Positions 1 to 12,369 of a stretch of DNA of 64,000 nucleotides are shown in pieces. The notes below the pieces were generated by a model. The model did not search any database, was not told the DNA's origin, and was given only the letters and a program-made list of their open reading frames with translations. Each line of letters starts with the position of its first letter. The stretch's first letter is position 1. This DNA is from Phoronis australis (taxonomy: Eukaryota > Phoronida > Phoronidae), in the NCBI GenBank assembly GCA_002633005.1, contig NMRA01000075.1, forward strand, positions 1,039,872-1,103,871, given 5' to 3'. A program made the position numbers and the translations under genes.

Positions 1-1547
1 AGAAATTCGACCTTTAATCAGGGAGACACATGCGAAAAGTTGGTGTTTGGAGCATATTCGACTTCCAAATTTTCGGACCCCGCATAAAACAAAGCATACC
101 CGTAGCCAAGAGGGTGTTGCGGATACAAACGCACTCCTTCCCCTCACCACCGGCAGTTGAGGCCCCCTTAAAAGCCGTTAGATCTGCTTCGGTCTAAGCC
201 ATAACAAACTACGCAAAAATTAAGTGTAATATTTGATTTGGCTCTAAAAATTTGAAAATAAACTGATGTATGTGGTCGTAACACGAAGACAATACTGGTT
301 TCTGTCTATTCTAGGTTATTTGGAGAAGCAAGAATCGGAAGACAGTGTTGTCTTCAATCGCACTTGCATTGGTAAAAATTTGCTGCCAAGTCACACAAAC
401 GTGTGTGGTTCGCAAGAAATTATGTGTATTTAGTGATTTTTGCACCTCGGTGAGAGAGTTTTTTTTAAGAATAAAAATAGTCAAAAAATCAAAGTGAAAA
501 ATATTAAACATTACAGTTCACGATTTCAATGAGGATCATAGATTGGGATTGGTAAGAAGATAATTCGGTATGAAATATTTAGTAAATTTTTGTTCTAGTG
601 TTATCAACTGGTAGTGTTCTTAAACAGTCTTATTACAGAGTCATTTTTAGTTACCACTTGAAATGGAAATTATGCAGAAAAGACAAAAACAATGTCTGAA
701 ACCTTTCAACAGCATGATCAAACTGATCCCGTCAAACTTCATTCACTACGTCATCAAGTAAAAGGCGATATCCCCTGCGACAGCTGTACGTTCCGTAAGC
801 GCGAGAACTTCGCTGAAACCTCAAGATCACGCAAAACTTCACGGATATCGCCATGTATGAAAAGCGAAACATGTGATCGCATTAGCTTCCTTGCGATATG
901 CTTGCGACGTCTACTAAACTCTGCCGGCCAAATGAGAGTACTAAAATTTTCTGAGCAGTGAAAATAAAAACGTAACAGTCTGCCAGAGAGCGATTTCATT
1001 TTTGAAGTCAAGTTTTAAAATAAGTTAATTTTGTTTTATTTTTCGTATTTTTGTGTAATGCTTCATTGTTGTTCTGAGAGATAAAAAGTGAAACGTTTTA
1101 AGGAAAGAGTCTCTGGTTTGAAAGTTACACAAAGGATATTTTGATCTGATTTTCTGACAAATAATAATAGCAGTAATTCCAGGAACCGAACCGTACCGTG
1201 AGAATCGAGAACCGAGGTTAAAAATGGAACCGAACCAAATCGAAAACATGGAACGGTTGCACTTTAAGGAAGTAGGCACGTGAGCCGCCACGTGCTTTGT
1301 AAACATGGAGTGGCAAAGAAACTGCTCAGTTTTAGAAATGGAAATTCAAAAACACCAAGGACATGCAAAGAACTTAATCTTCTTCCTGAGATATTCCATA
1401 ATGTATTTCTTTTGTTATAAAGAATTAATTCCTTATTCGATACTCTTTTATGAATTTAATCCAGTTATCTTGTGACAACTCTACAAACATGCAGTAATTG
1501 TCATTTGAAGTGTGGGTACATTTGTGAGACACCCTGTATCTAAATCT
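1..1547. other. non-coding stretch, no gene seen
   Basis: AT-rich sequence with only short reading frames that show no family resemblance and no convincing splice-bounded exon. It may be an upstream intron of the receptor gene at 8351-9494 or plain intergenic DNA; I cannot tell which. Confidence 0.5.
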
Positions 1548-1720
1548 CAGAGGCGGATTTAGATGGGGGCCAAGGGAGCCATGCCTCCCCCCCCCTTAAA
1601 TCCTCCCAGATTCCATTTGGCAGTTCGGAGATGCGAATGTCTGACGGGCAAAATCCTGGCTAAAACTATGCCCTGGCCCNCCCCCCCCCCCTCATAGCCT
1701 TCTATGGTGTGCCGCCCATG
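1548..1720 (-). mobile_element. small hAT-like non-autonomous element, copy 1
   Basis: The copy begins CAGAGGCGGATTTAG and ends near GTGCCGCCCATG, imperfect inverted ends of the CAGnGGCGGAT type often seen in hAT-like elements. It aligns, in inverse orientation, with most of the element at 24930-25245: both share a C-rich stretch, then a segment beginning CTCCCAGATnCCATTT and the CCCTGGCC segment. There is no coding capacity. A run of C with a single N (1680) marks an uncertain base. Family assignment rests on the end motif only; no clean 8-bp target duplication was seen. Confidence 0.6.
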
Positions 1721-3584
1721 AATGGGTATGATATTATGAAGATGGGATAAAGTTACAGAACTTCTATTTTCGATGAATTGCCGTTTTCGCTGGGTAAAGT
1801 TTAACGACAAACCCGCGCGACAATTACATGTACTTGGCACGTGACTTGGCAAAAAAAATGAGCTCCTAATTATTAATTTTATTACCTGTTACTCGTGAAT
1901 AATAGTGTCTTAGTATATGAATTAGAATGTAAAGGATGACGTGTCTGACAAATTTCTCATCCCCTTTTCAATGAATCACGGTTTTGCTTGAATTTACTGT
2001 TTCAATGTCAATTGAGGCAATGCGCAAAAGCCCCAACATTTACATCTATTTCATGCCATGTGCGAGGATCTTACATATCAGAAATACTGGGATCCTTTCC
2101 TTGCAGTTTATGCGTTAATTTGTGACAAATTGTTACTTCAATGTATTTTTCCATAGAAAGTTTTGTATTTACTCTCTGACGAGAAATCGCCTTCTAAATA
2201 ACTGTTCACTGAAATCCAAATCCTCTACTGTCTGCGCCTGTTTTCTGGTAAATCTCTAACACCACTTATCAGTAGTAACATCCGATATGCAATATTAGTT
2301 TGATTGAGCACGCCACAGTCTTCATTCATCGAAACGTATTCGAGCGTGCCAGCCAAAGAACACCGATTATCCGCCCAGTGGCTTCCATAACTGAGCTGAT
2401 TAGCACAAGGTTTAAATGCTCACTCAGGTTTGCCACCTGGTGTTTAAAGGAAAAAAACACTGGGGGGAGGGACGGGGAGAAGGAGGAAGGGAGATAGGGA
2501 AGAAAGGGGGAGGGAGGGGGGAGGCTGGCATGCAGAGAGATAAGGAAGGGGCGCAACGATTCTTTGTTCATTGACGTAAACATAATCTGTACATGATTTG
2601 ACAAAAGACGAGTAAATCATAATATTGCACGTTAGTTTAACATAATGAATGAGATAGACGATTCAGATTTCTAACACAGGCGGCGTTGCTGATTCAACAC
2701 TGCCACCCAAAAGTCAGGTTTCTGTGACGTTTGCATGCTAAAATGACTATGACTTTGTTATTTGTAGTTAAAAATTACCCCCGGGGTCCTGTTTCAGGTG
2801 ATTTACAATCTTAATTTAAATGCCTGCCCTGAAATTGGTTACGTGTTTTTCATGAAAAAACATCAAAGGACACGTGCTGACTTTTATTAATTTAATTGAC
2901 TTAATTCAAATATGCGTGAGTAACACAGACGTTCTGTCTTACGCCGGCATTAATTGACTCATCCCGCTTACTTTCGTTAAAGTAGCGGCGGATCAATAAC
3001 ATTAACGTAAAGAACAGCTTGCCGTGCTCCCCAACATTAGACCGGTCCACTGGTTTAGCAGTGACCTAGCTCTATTCGACATGTCAAAATACTGCATTGG
3101 GTCAATACGTTTTACATTTCGACGAACAATGACCACTGAGGGCGCGCTGAACTTGGGTGAACATTAAACCCATTTGGTGTAGTATAAAACTGCTTTCAGT
3201 TGGTGTTAACATATACCACTTACTCAGCTGTAGAAGATGTTGAGCAGATTTCACATACATCTATATACAGCAATTCGGAAGTAACAGCCGACACTTGATT
3301 ATTGGTGGTACCAGGTAAACACGACCCGACGGCACCAACTTCCTCGGGGATAGGGGGATGCCGGGCCAAGAACTGCGTTGCCCAGGCGATTGCGCCGCAT
3401 CTGTCCACAGAGTAGTCTAAATTATTCATATTCTTACTCTTTGTTGGAGTCCGCAATGACAAAGTTGTTTTACGCAATATCTACATGTTTGCGCAGGCAA
3501 GATGTTTCAATCGGTCATTTCTCAAGCGATCCTCATCCAGTTCGTAGAAAAACGCGCGGTTATCTGATACTTTCGTGGTACTGG
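1721..3584. other. non-coding stretch
   Basis: No recognisable gene. It contains a polypurine tract (see 2449-2523) and otherwise unremarkable AT-rich sequence. Confidence 0.5.
2449..2523 (+). repeat. polypurine/polypyrimidine tract
   Basis: About 75 nearly uninterrupted purines (A and G, G-rich) on the plus strand. Mirror-like purine tracts of this kind can adopt triplex or G-quadruplex forms; any role here is not shown. Confidence 0.6.
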
Positions 3585-3860
3585 TCAATGAATGACTCGG
3601 TGGTCCAGTGGCGAGAGTACTTGACTGACAATCGAAAGGGCTACTGTTCAAATCCCACGCGGGCTAGGAATTCCAAAAAATGCTCTCATCGCTGACCGCC
3701 CATGAGTGTACCACATACCCGCGCTCGTTATTGCATGAGCGTGGTAGCACCTGAACCAGGATGAGCCGGATAAATGACAAGCCGAAACGTTTTCCGACAA
3801 ATGGGGTTTTGTAGACAAAATGATTTCACAGGACTCCTACACAGTGAAAAGTTTACCTTT
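3585..3860 (+). mobile_element. tRNA-derived SINE
   Basis: An RNA polymerase III A-box match (TGGTCCAGTGG, 3601-3611) is followed 34 bases later by a B-box match (GTTCAAATCC, 3645-3654), the spacing and order of a tRNA head. The head does not fold into a full tRNA. It is followed by about 190 bases of unrelated body ending in a T/A-rich tail, which is the architecture of a SINE rather than a tRNA gene. The boundaries are approximate. Confidence 0.65.
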
Positions 3861-6800
3861 TAAAAAGTCGTGAACGCGCCTTTCTTGAAAGACAAGTAAC
3901 CTTTAGGAAGTAACACTCAAATTGTCAAAATATATGTGATTTCTGGGCTTGGAGTGAAATGATAGTTGGTTTATGCTTAGTCAACACGTTGACTTGTCAA
4001 GGCGGGTCACTTTAATAACTAGGCCTGCATGGTCCGAAGATATATCGATTTATCTCTTCTGTGCAAGATAAAAAATCATTTGAGACCAGTTTTGTGGTCT
4101 AAATCAAAAGTTAGTTTCTTCAACTTTGTAGCTGGTCCAACGCGCCGCTAATGGACTTGTCGAATTGTGTCTAATGTATTTACTCTACTTAAGGTTTATG
4201 AAGTGGTTTGTGTACACTTTTAGACTTTTAAATTGAAACTCGTTCTGGCCGAAATCCCAAAAGTCTATTAAAACTGTATTCTCCCAATTACAAAAGGAAT
4301 CAGTGGCGAAATTAGTTGATGCATTTTACATGTAATTGTAAAATTGCGCTAACTGGGATCGAAAATTTGTTTTTATTTGAGCGACTTGTTTTTAAAAAAT
4401 TGGCCTCAGCTTCCTTACTAGGATTAAAGCTGGTTTCTAAGCATGTAAAGATTTGAGAATTCCACATTGCATCAGGCTTGATATATTTACCATTGCACGC
4501 TTGGTAGAGCCGAGTACCGTCATAAACAATTACGCTGAAACTGAATTTGATGGCGTCCCGTTACTTAAGTTAAAAGAAAGTCATTTTGATACAGAAGGCG
4601 AGTTGATTGCATTAAGCATATTGAGTCTACGAAAATAACGACGACGAAGTGTCGTTTTCATGTATAACAAATACCACGAATTTAATCGAGACATTTCAAT
4701 GCAATAAACAACAAGGCGAAGATTAAAATAGACATCGTATACACTTGTCCATTGACCTGTTGGCTTCATAGTGTTCTGTAGTAGTCTTCCACGTGATGTC
4801 GAGAAGAGGCAAGAATAATTGACCAGTAATTTAGGACCTGAAATCTGAAACTATTATGCAAACTTTGATTTTGTTTGAAGAAATAAACTTGCTATCAAAA
4901 GATATCTGTCGTCTGAGTTTCATACATCCACACCAACTACTTGTATACCAGCTATTACCAAAAACAAAGAAGCAGTTCTTAATCAAATATGGGCTAGTTT
5001 GTTCCTAAATTCTCAAAATTTTTAACATATTTTTACAAGACGTATCGAATGTTTGTAAATGTTCCTCCTTGGATAGTTTTAATCATGTTTTATTAAATAT
5101 CCTGTCAATCAAATAGACCGTGACCATTTCTTCGTTGCCTTTGATTCAAATATTGATGTCGCCTCCATTTACTACAGCTTGCCTAATAATCAACCTGCTT
5201 CATCTTTACTTTATGGTTCGAATCAGCTTAACTTATATCTGAATATTTTCTACTTTCATTTATAATAGCAAACTCAAGTTTTAATAACTTAATATCCTTT
5301 CTGTGTTTTTGTTTTATGTGTCTTTGTCTGTGTTTTGTGACTAGATCGTATCATATTGTTATACCATAGGAATTGTATCTTGTAATTTTGATATCTGTCA
5401 GTAATCAACCTTTTTATTTTTATTCTTATCATTATTCTTTATCTGCCTGCATATAATGTCATCGATTTTCGAGCAGTAATTCTATTACTTTTTGTTCAAT
5501 TCCTTAAGGTGAAATAAACAGTTATCTAGTAACAAACATATATGTGGTTAAAAAATAATGTACAAAAAGTAGATGGAACGCGTGCGCCACCACGGTCTTC
5601 ATAGCAAGTTTAGGCTGTCCGCCGTACAGAGTTATAATGCATTAGAGTGGCTCCGTCGGATATGACCATTTCAGCTCAGCGGAAATAACGTAAATCTAGT
5701 TGAACCTTTGGCTCTAAGAAAATATCAGTTATCTACACGCGTTAAATCCATTATTGTAGATGCTATTTGTCCAACGGTTTAGAGATACACACTCAGTGTG
5801 TGGGTCGTGACAGATGACGAGCTGTACAGGCATAAGAGTTCTCGTCTTCGCACATTTTTCTAGCTATAATGATAGAGTATCATCAAAGTCAGCGAAAAAC
5901 ATCCTTGAGGACTAATTGGCTCAAATTTTAAGATAACGACATCACTTACAAGTCACAGTAATTAGACTGTTGTGGTAAATGAACACGCAGGTAGTTAGTA
6001 AACGTAACACACAAACGTAACACGTAAAGACATCCGCCAACGTGGAAAGCACTATTTAAAAAGTAACACGCAGTCGTTGCGTTGTGATTTCGTGACAACT
6101 CGAATATTGAAGTTGCCGTTGAAGTTATTCTGAAATAAACTATGCTACGTAAAGTGTGACTTAATTACAACTAAAAGTCAAATCTAGGTTACAAAAAATT
6201 ATTTTTCTTAATTAAAAGTGGGCTTGATAGCTTAATTTTGAAGGATTTGATATTTATTTGTTTGTTGGCGATAACGTCAGTATACATATCTCACTTGGCA
6301 TAACTGGGTAAATATACAAGTAAAACTGGCAGTAAATTCCAATTTGATTTCAATTGATGTTGTCGTATGTGTTGAATGTTAGGTTCTGCCAACCCTGTAG
6401 AGAATAAACCCGACTTCCTGTGAGTGACGTCAAACCATTATGAGGTCCGGCGAAGTTCGGAAGTATAACCTAAGCATGTGCAAATTGATTTACGTACCCA
6501 GTTGTTGGGATTTGCGCGAGTTTTGAATATATTTTACAGGAAGCCGCACAACCCATACAGTAGAAATTGCTTCTTTGAGCTATGATGGAGAAATGATAAA
6601 ATAATTGTTCAGAAAGTACATTTTATGAAAATGAACTCGGCTTTTGTTCTTGGTTGGTTGGAATTACAATTTGATATCAATCGAATCGAAATTGGTGAAA
6701 TTCTTGAAAGAGCTGAGTCCTTGTGTTCTACTATTTTAAATTGGTTTTGAATTGTTTGGAATGAGAATTAGAAAAGTTTTAAATATTTTTCACAAAGTTT

Positions 6801-8190
6801 TGACCTTTTTTCAACAAACAAATCTGTGCTTTTTAATTTAAATTGGGCTAAAGTAGGGGTCTTACTATCACGTCTAGTAAAACGAATGTAGTTTGACGAA
6901 TTCTGCATCTAGCTCGCGTACATGTAAATATCTTACTTTCTCAAGAAGCTATCGTGCTATAATCTACTGATCGCATGCTATACACGCGTGTAGCGATCAT
7001 GCTGCAAAAGTCATGGCCGAGCAACTGACACGGGGATAGTCACTGTGATAATTGAGGAACTGTACACGAACAAGGGCCCCTGGAAATGACATGGAAAGGC
7101 CAAGCTATAGAACGCGGAAACTACAATGTGGCTGATCTCGATGATTGATCGGGTTCTTTGTGAAAATATCAATAACTTGTTCTTTTATTCTAGTACCTTG
7201 TACAACATTCTTTCGTCCGTCTTAATTCCTTTTCACGCTGTGGGGACCTCACTCTTTTTCTCGGTGACAGAAATTGTCCAACACCGTTAGCTGGATCGCA
7301 AGCGGTGCTACTTCGCATGACGTAAACGAACAAGTAAACGCATGTGCGTTCATGTGAGTTCAAGTTCAGGTCCTTTGCATTTGATTGGCAATTCTTTCAC
7401 CAATCTGTGATTATTGTGAGAGAATGCAAAGACCCGCGGGTTCAAGGATTTTGTGAACTAGAATCAAAATCGCGATTCGTTTTGATGCATAACATACAAA
7501 AAATGGTTTAATTTAAATTGTAGCGGCCTTATTCCTCAAACTCGAGTTCATCAAATTTAAGAAAACATGCTCATTTATAATCGCGGCCCGTCAATGTTAT
7601 TCCGAAATAAAGGATAATCTATCTGCATACATTTTAGGTCAAGTGCCGATCGTAATAATTTATCGATTAGCACTCCAAGTCTTGCCAAGCAATTTCTTCG
7701 CATGTGTCAAACAGGAAGGTTCTCTATACAAACACAGTCCAGTAGAATTAGTCTGGAAATGGATTCGTGCAAATTGAATATCAGGAATGAAGTTAGCAAT
7801 TTAGTCAAACGAGTTCTTTTTATTGCTTTTCTTTGTATATAAAAAACTTCAAAAGGGAACTTCGGAACACGTCTGTGCCATTGATGGTAATGATTGTTTG
7901 GTGTAAGTCTCTAAGCCAAACATGACAGTGAACCTACATGTACGTTGTCAGATTAATAATTCTTAGGTCGGTTTTGGAGCAAATTGCTTCAAACTAAAAG
8001 TAACATAAATGTCAACACTTTTACAACCGTATATACCGAGCAACTGGATGTCGATAAGACACTGCCGTACCGTATTTTAAAAATGTTTTGTTTATGTTTG
8101 ACGAGTCAATTTCGTTTCGTGTTGCTTTCTGTTAACCTTTGACCCTCCCCCTGCTCCACTTCTTTCTGGTCCACCTCCTCCTCTGCTATG
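3861..8190. other. non-coding stretch upstream of receptor exons
   Basis: No coding exon was recognised. I looked for the TM1 to TM3 exon of the receptor (an LxxNLAxxDL-type TM2 block on the plus strand) and did not see it. That exon may lie left of the window, or may be here without an obvious ATG-initiated frame. Confidence 0.4.
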
Positions 8191-8246
8191 TTGTCGTCGT
8201 CGTCGTCACTGTCGTCGTCGTCGTCACTGTCGTCGTCGTCGTCATC
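8191..8246 (+). repeat. GTC trinucleotide microsatellite
   Basis: About 14 GTC triplets, twice interrupted by ACT. It ends about 100 bases before the splice acceptor of the first receptor exon. The receptor exons are thus bracketed by two trinucleotide arrays (compare 9533-10022). Confidence 0.9.
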
Positions 8247-8350
8247 AAATTTTATGGAAATAATTAAGACAGAAATTTAACTTGGCATGTTTTATTACAC
8301 AATTTGGCTTGTTTTACTAATGCACCGTTCCGTCATATTTTGTTTTTCAG

Positions 8351-8731
8351 CCGTGTCCGTTGGGGTCAGCATCTTCACTTTCGTTGTCATAGCCCTCGAA
8401 CGATACTTTGCCATCTGCTCTCCTCTGAAGTCGCGCCGTTGGCAGACCATCAAGCACTCCTACAAGGCCATTGGCTTAATATGGGTTGCGGCACTCATCT
8501 GTATGCTACCTACAGCCATCACTAATAAGACTGTAGAAACTCCAACTCACACGAAATGCCAAGAAATCTGGGGACCGGAAGAATGGAAGAGGACCATGGA
8601 GAAAGTCTATACATTGTTCCTCGACTTCGTTCTGTTCATTATACCGCTGGCTTTCATATTGGTGTCCTACGGATGTATCACTCGCATTCTGTGGGCAGGT
8701 ATCAAAATGGAAGCCGCGCAAAACAATCGTG
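8351..8731 (+). CDS. cholecystokinin/gastrin-type GPCR, exon covering TM3 end to TM5
   Basis: This is an internal exon of a class A neuropeptide receptor. A strong acceptor (TTTTTCAG) precedes it, and GTGAGT follows it. It enters in phase 1 and leaves in phase 1. The encoded residues hold the end of TM3 with the ERY triplet (ALERYFAIC), TM4 with its Trp (IGLIWVAALICML), the second extracellular loop with the conserved disulphide Cys (HTKCQEIW) and TM5 (FVLFIIPLAFILVSYG). The sequence around ERY, the PLxSRxWQT stretch and the post-TM5 block WAGIKMEA follow the cholecystokinin receptor pattern. Such receptors bind sulfated CCK/gastrin/sulfakinin peptides at the plasma membrane and usually couple to Gq. 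Upstream exons (N-terminus, TM1, TM2, most of TM3) were not found, so the gene is partial here. A related neuropeptide receptor subfamily is possible, but CCK-type fits best. Confidence 0.88.
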
Positions 8732-8994
8732 GTGAGTGAGTACGAATGCACGTTCCTGTGATGTGCTGAAACTCGAGCACCTCTTGCGTAGTAAAGAACA
8801 GTGTTTAAGTAACATAGTTGCATTTTAACTGTGTATAGAGAAATAGAGTTTAGACATATGATTAGGACTACTGATGTAAGGATTGGTTTAATTTGAAGTA
8901 GACGTGCTCTTCACGTAACGTAAGACCCGTTTGACAAATGGTACCGTGAAGACTAAAAAGATTAAAATTTTTAGGAATGAATTAAATTTTCCAG

Positions 8995-9494
8995 AAATGA
9001 AAACCATCAAGAGTTCCAACTCAACTGATGGCGATGAAGAAGACAGCGATACGGCAACTGTTGCATCGAATGGTCGAATGCTGCCAGAGAGCAATGGCGG
9101 CAAAATACGTGGACCCCACAACATGCAACGCTGGAACACAGAAAAAAGTCTTGCTGCGAAACGTCGTGCCATAAAGATGCTTTTTGCAGTCGTATTGGAG
9201 TTCTTCATTTGCTGGACTCCTGTTTACGTCTTCATTACCATCAATACCTTTGACAACACCTATCTTCTGCATGCCTTGGACGAAGCGTCTGCGCCAATGA
9301 TTTTTAATCTAATTCACCTGTTGTCGTATTGCAACACGTGCTGCAACCCAATCACATACTGCTTCATGAACGCCAAGTTTCGCCAAGGATTCTTGAACGT
9401 TTTTAAGTCCTGTCGCTGCTCAAAAGCCAAGGGGTCTCGCCGACATTACTCGTCCTACGGCCAGTCTCATGGGTCTCCTAAAACAAGTGAGTGA
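8995..9494 (+). CDS. cholecystokinin/gastrin-type GPCR, exon with ICL3, TM6, TM7 and tail
   Basis: This continues the receptor from 8731 across a 263-bp intron. The acceptor CCAG at 8991-8994 gives the phase needed to join the previous exon. It encodes a polar, acidic third intracellular loop (about residues 1-60 of the exon), TM6 with the CWxP switch (EFFICWTPVYVF), TM7 with NPxxY (CCNPITYCFMN), helix 8 (KFRQGFLNVF) and a short tail with a CRC palmitoylation-like cluster. The EFFICWTP and YCFMNAKFRQ blocks are typical of invertebrate CCK-like and sulfakinin receptors. The frame stops at TGA 9492-9494. However, the bases at 9487-9492 read GTGAGT, a consensus splice donor, so the real transcript may splice out just before the stop into an unseen exon. 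A GAT microsatellite starts about 40 bases later. Confidence 0.88.
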
Positions 9495-9532
9495 ACTTAT
9501 ACGGTATGACTATGCTGTGATGGTGTTGCTGA

Positions 9533-9766
9533 TGCCAAAGATGGTAGTGATGATGATGATAATACTTGTGGTGATGGTGGTGCTGGCGGTGATGATGATG
9601 GTGATGATGATAATGGTGATGGTGACGATGGAGGTGACGGTTATGATAGTCATTTTGTTGGTTGTTGTGATGATGGTGGTGGCGATGGCAATAGTTGTGT
9701 TGATGATGATGATGATGGTGGTGGTGATGATGATGATGATGATGATGATGATGGTGATGGTGATGG

Positions 9767-9843
<77 letters not shown>

Positions 9844-10022
9844 GTGATGGTGATGATGATGATGATGGCTATAATGGCGAATGAGGGTGATAATGGCGGT
9901 GGCGGTGTTGATGGCGGTGAGTCTGGTGATGGTAGTGATATGGTGGTGGTTGTCATGATGATGACGCAGACAGCGACAGTAACGGTGGCTGTGATGATAG
10001 TAACAATGATGGTGGTGGTGTA
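9533..10022 (+). repeat. GAT/ATG microsatellite, about 490 bp
   Basis: A long imperfect GAT repeat with a pure core of about 25 triplets (9768-9842), flanked by GGT/GAT mixtures. It produces artificial poly-Met and poly-Ile frames on the two strands. It begins directly after the last receptor exon. Confidence 0.95.
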
Positions 10023-10850
10023 AATGTAGTCATGAGGAACTCTCATCAACGAAATAGAACCTGAATTTAAAATTGTGTAAGCTAAATAGATCCCACGTTG
10101 TTTTCGTGACGACATGAACGTCTTTATGTACTTCTGGAAATGTCTGCTCTCAACAAGTGCATGGTGCTCCTCCTTATTAGAGTTATATGCCATGCACAAA
10201 TATCAACTAGGATCGTAATTAAGTAGACATAATTGGGGACCACAGAAGAATTATACTTGGCAAAGCCTCAACCTTCTTCCCTCATTATGCAAGTTGAAGA
10301 TGATATTTGTTCATCTTGGAATGGCTTTTATCATTTTTTAAGATCGATTTTCACAATTTTTTCTACACCTATCCAGAATACTTATGAGAATTCTTTAGGG
10401 GAAATCCTTCAAGTTTTAATCATGGTAGCAATTAAATTGATAAACACGAGAAAGATTGTCTGCTCAGAAAGTATCATGTGATCTTCTAGTACATGGGTAA
10501 GACTAATGACCTCGCAAGACTCAAAGCTTGTGTCAGTTGCTGGGTTATTGTCATGTTGGAGAGAAGATAATTTAGCTGGGAGTAGAGGAAATAGAAGTAT
10601 TTGCCAATCTTGATGTGCATTATATGGTCCAATTCTTCTCGTACGTGGTGAATATCTGCTTTGTGCTTCGCTTATGAGACTGCATGACAGAACGGCATCC
10701 CAGGGTACCTTGTACAGATGAAAGAGGTACCACTATCTGACCAAACGAGTCCACCTGAGTATGTACAGAAATGGATGTCTGCCATTGTCGGGACTTTAGC
10801 TGTGGCCCTTGGGATCTGATAAGGGGTTAGAAATTAGATTTGCGTGGTAG
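10023..10850. other. non-coding stretch
   Basis: No gene, repeat or motif that I can support. Confidence 0.5.
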
Positions 10851-11310
10851 CAGCCGAAACTGATTTAAAATAAACTATCTTGCCACACTGAGCACCAAAT
10901 GACCTATTATTGGCAAAGTGCACTCTCGAAAGGTCCCGCTAGAAATCAAAAAAGGAACTCTCGATATTGAGCTAGGTCAAACAATCCAGATATTACAAAA
11001 ATTAATTGCGTATGATTCAGTGCATGCCACTGATCACTTATTAGCCAATGATGGACAAAATAAAATTTGAGTAACACCCACCAGAAACCTCAATCGTCTC
11101 ACCCACAAAATACCGACCGAAATTGATTTAAAATGAACAATCGTGTCACACTGAGCACTGAATGGACCATGTCTGACTGTAAAAGTGCACTCTAGAAAGG
11201 GCTTGCCAGAAACCCGAAAAGGGCTCCGAAAATTCGAACAAACGAGGTACCTCAAAAATCAATTTAATACGATTCAGTACATTCTCAATTTCTATAACAC
11301 TATTCCAGTC
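10851..11310 (-). repeat. degenerate repeat family, left block (two units)
   Basis: Two diverged units about 262 bp apart. Both contain a GATTTAAAATnAACnAT block, a CACACTGAGCAC block and an AGTGCACTCTnGAAAGG block. The same blocks recur in opposite orientation at 12370-13850 (for example CAGTGCTCAGTGTAGCAAG near 13788). The two blocks flank the THAP exon at 11761-11970, which suggests the inverted arms of one large decayed element. Confidence 0.7.
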
Positions 11311-11760
11311 ACATCTGCCCCTGTGCAACTGATATACCGGGGGGGTTTACCACATTGATAGAGTGCTAGAAGCTTGAAATCCCGAGGGGTTTTCATTATC
11401 AAGGTACGACAAATTTACTAATGTATTCAGGGTTTAGTATGGGGAAAATAAACCTCTCACCGTGGAATTCTTAATAAAGTGATTTTTGTTCTGCGATAGA
11501 GTTGTAATTCTTCGCCAAAGTCAACTTAATTTTCACAACTAAGCTTCATTAAAGATATGTATAGAAGTAGAAAGGACCAATGATGAAAGTAAGCGTTTTT
11601 TAAATGATAGTTTTAAGTGTAGAGTGTATTTTTGACGAGGTGAAAACTGGAAATCGTTAACCCAAATCCGGTCACGGCCCGTTTAAAATACACTGGAGTA
11701 ACGAAATGAGTACAGAAAGCGAATGGAAGTATTGTAGCCCCTACATGGCCAACCGAGGGG

Positions 11761-11970
11761 CTACGTGTTGCCTACTAGATGGCCCCGCGTTCGTTTGAAT
11801 GCGCTAAATTTCCCCTTACTCCCAGGTCTCCTAATGTTGTTTATCCATTTTTCACGAAGTTCTTGGTTTGCAGGGAACACATACAAACTCAGATTTTTAT
11901 CTCTCTTGTTGTTTTTGAAGCAGCCAGGAACACAACAAGTGTATCCGCCGTAAGTTTTCTTCGCGCTCAT
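11761..11970 (-). CDS. THAP zinc-finger domain, N-terminal exon or relic
   Basis: On the minus strand, a Met at 11970 opens a frame reading MSAKKTYGGYTCCVPGC, then SLYVFPANQELREKWINNI and a basic stretch ending KRTRGHL. This is the start of a THAP (C2CH) DNA-binding domain: the Cys pair in CCVPGC, the FP motif and the invariant KW are present. The second half (the CSxHF motif) is missing. The frame runs into a stop after GHLVGNT, but GTAGGC directly after GHL could be a splice donor that splits the domain. No second exon was found at lower coordinates. THAP domains occur in P-element-type transposases and in host transcription factors. The inverted repeat blocks around this one favour a transposon origin, while the clean frame leaves a real gene possible. 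Confidence 0.7.
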   Translation of the reverse strand: MSAKKTYGGYTCCVPGCFKNNKRDKNLSLYVFPANQELREKWINNIRRPGSKGKFSAFKRTRGHLVGNT

Positions 11971-12369
11971 ACCGCGTATTACGCTTGTTACTATGGCCGC
12001 TTTCGGAATCCTGACCACAGCACCCACAATGCACCATTTTAACCTAATTTCAATATGGCGTCGCTGCAAATCCGCTATTGACACGTGCGCGTTTGTATCC
12101 GTCCATAAACGAAAATCAAGTGTCTTTAATTTGGTGTTTTCCTAATAATCATTATAATGGCTATGCCCAGACGTTGATTTCTGTGGCAAGTAGACTTGGA
12201 GCCGACAGAAACAGATGATGCTAATAACAGGAAGTAGAGAAATTCTCCCTTACCATTCAAGTTAACAAGTAAACGAAACTCGATAAAAAGCACACGGATA
12301 CGTTTAAGCTTGCACATATCGTAAATTACTGACATGGAAATCTGATGTAACAGGAACAAGATCTCAAAT

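Noticed and set aside
9469-10199. Long poly-Met (plus) and poly-Ile/Thr (minus) reading frames
   Set aside because: They are translations of the GAT microsatellite and have no protein-like composition.
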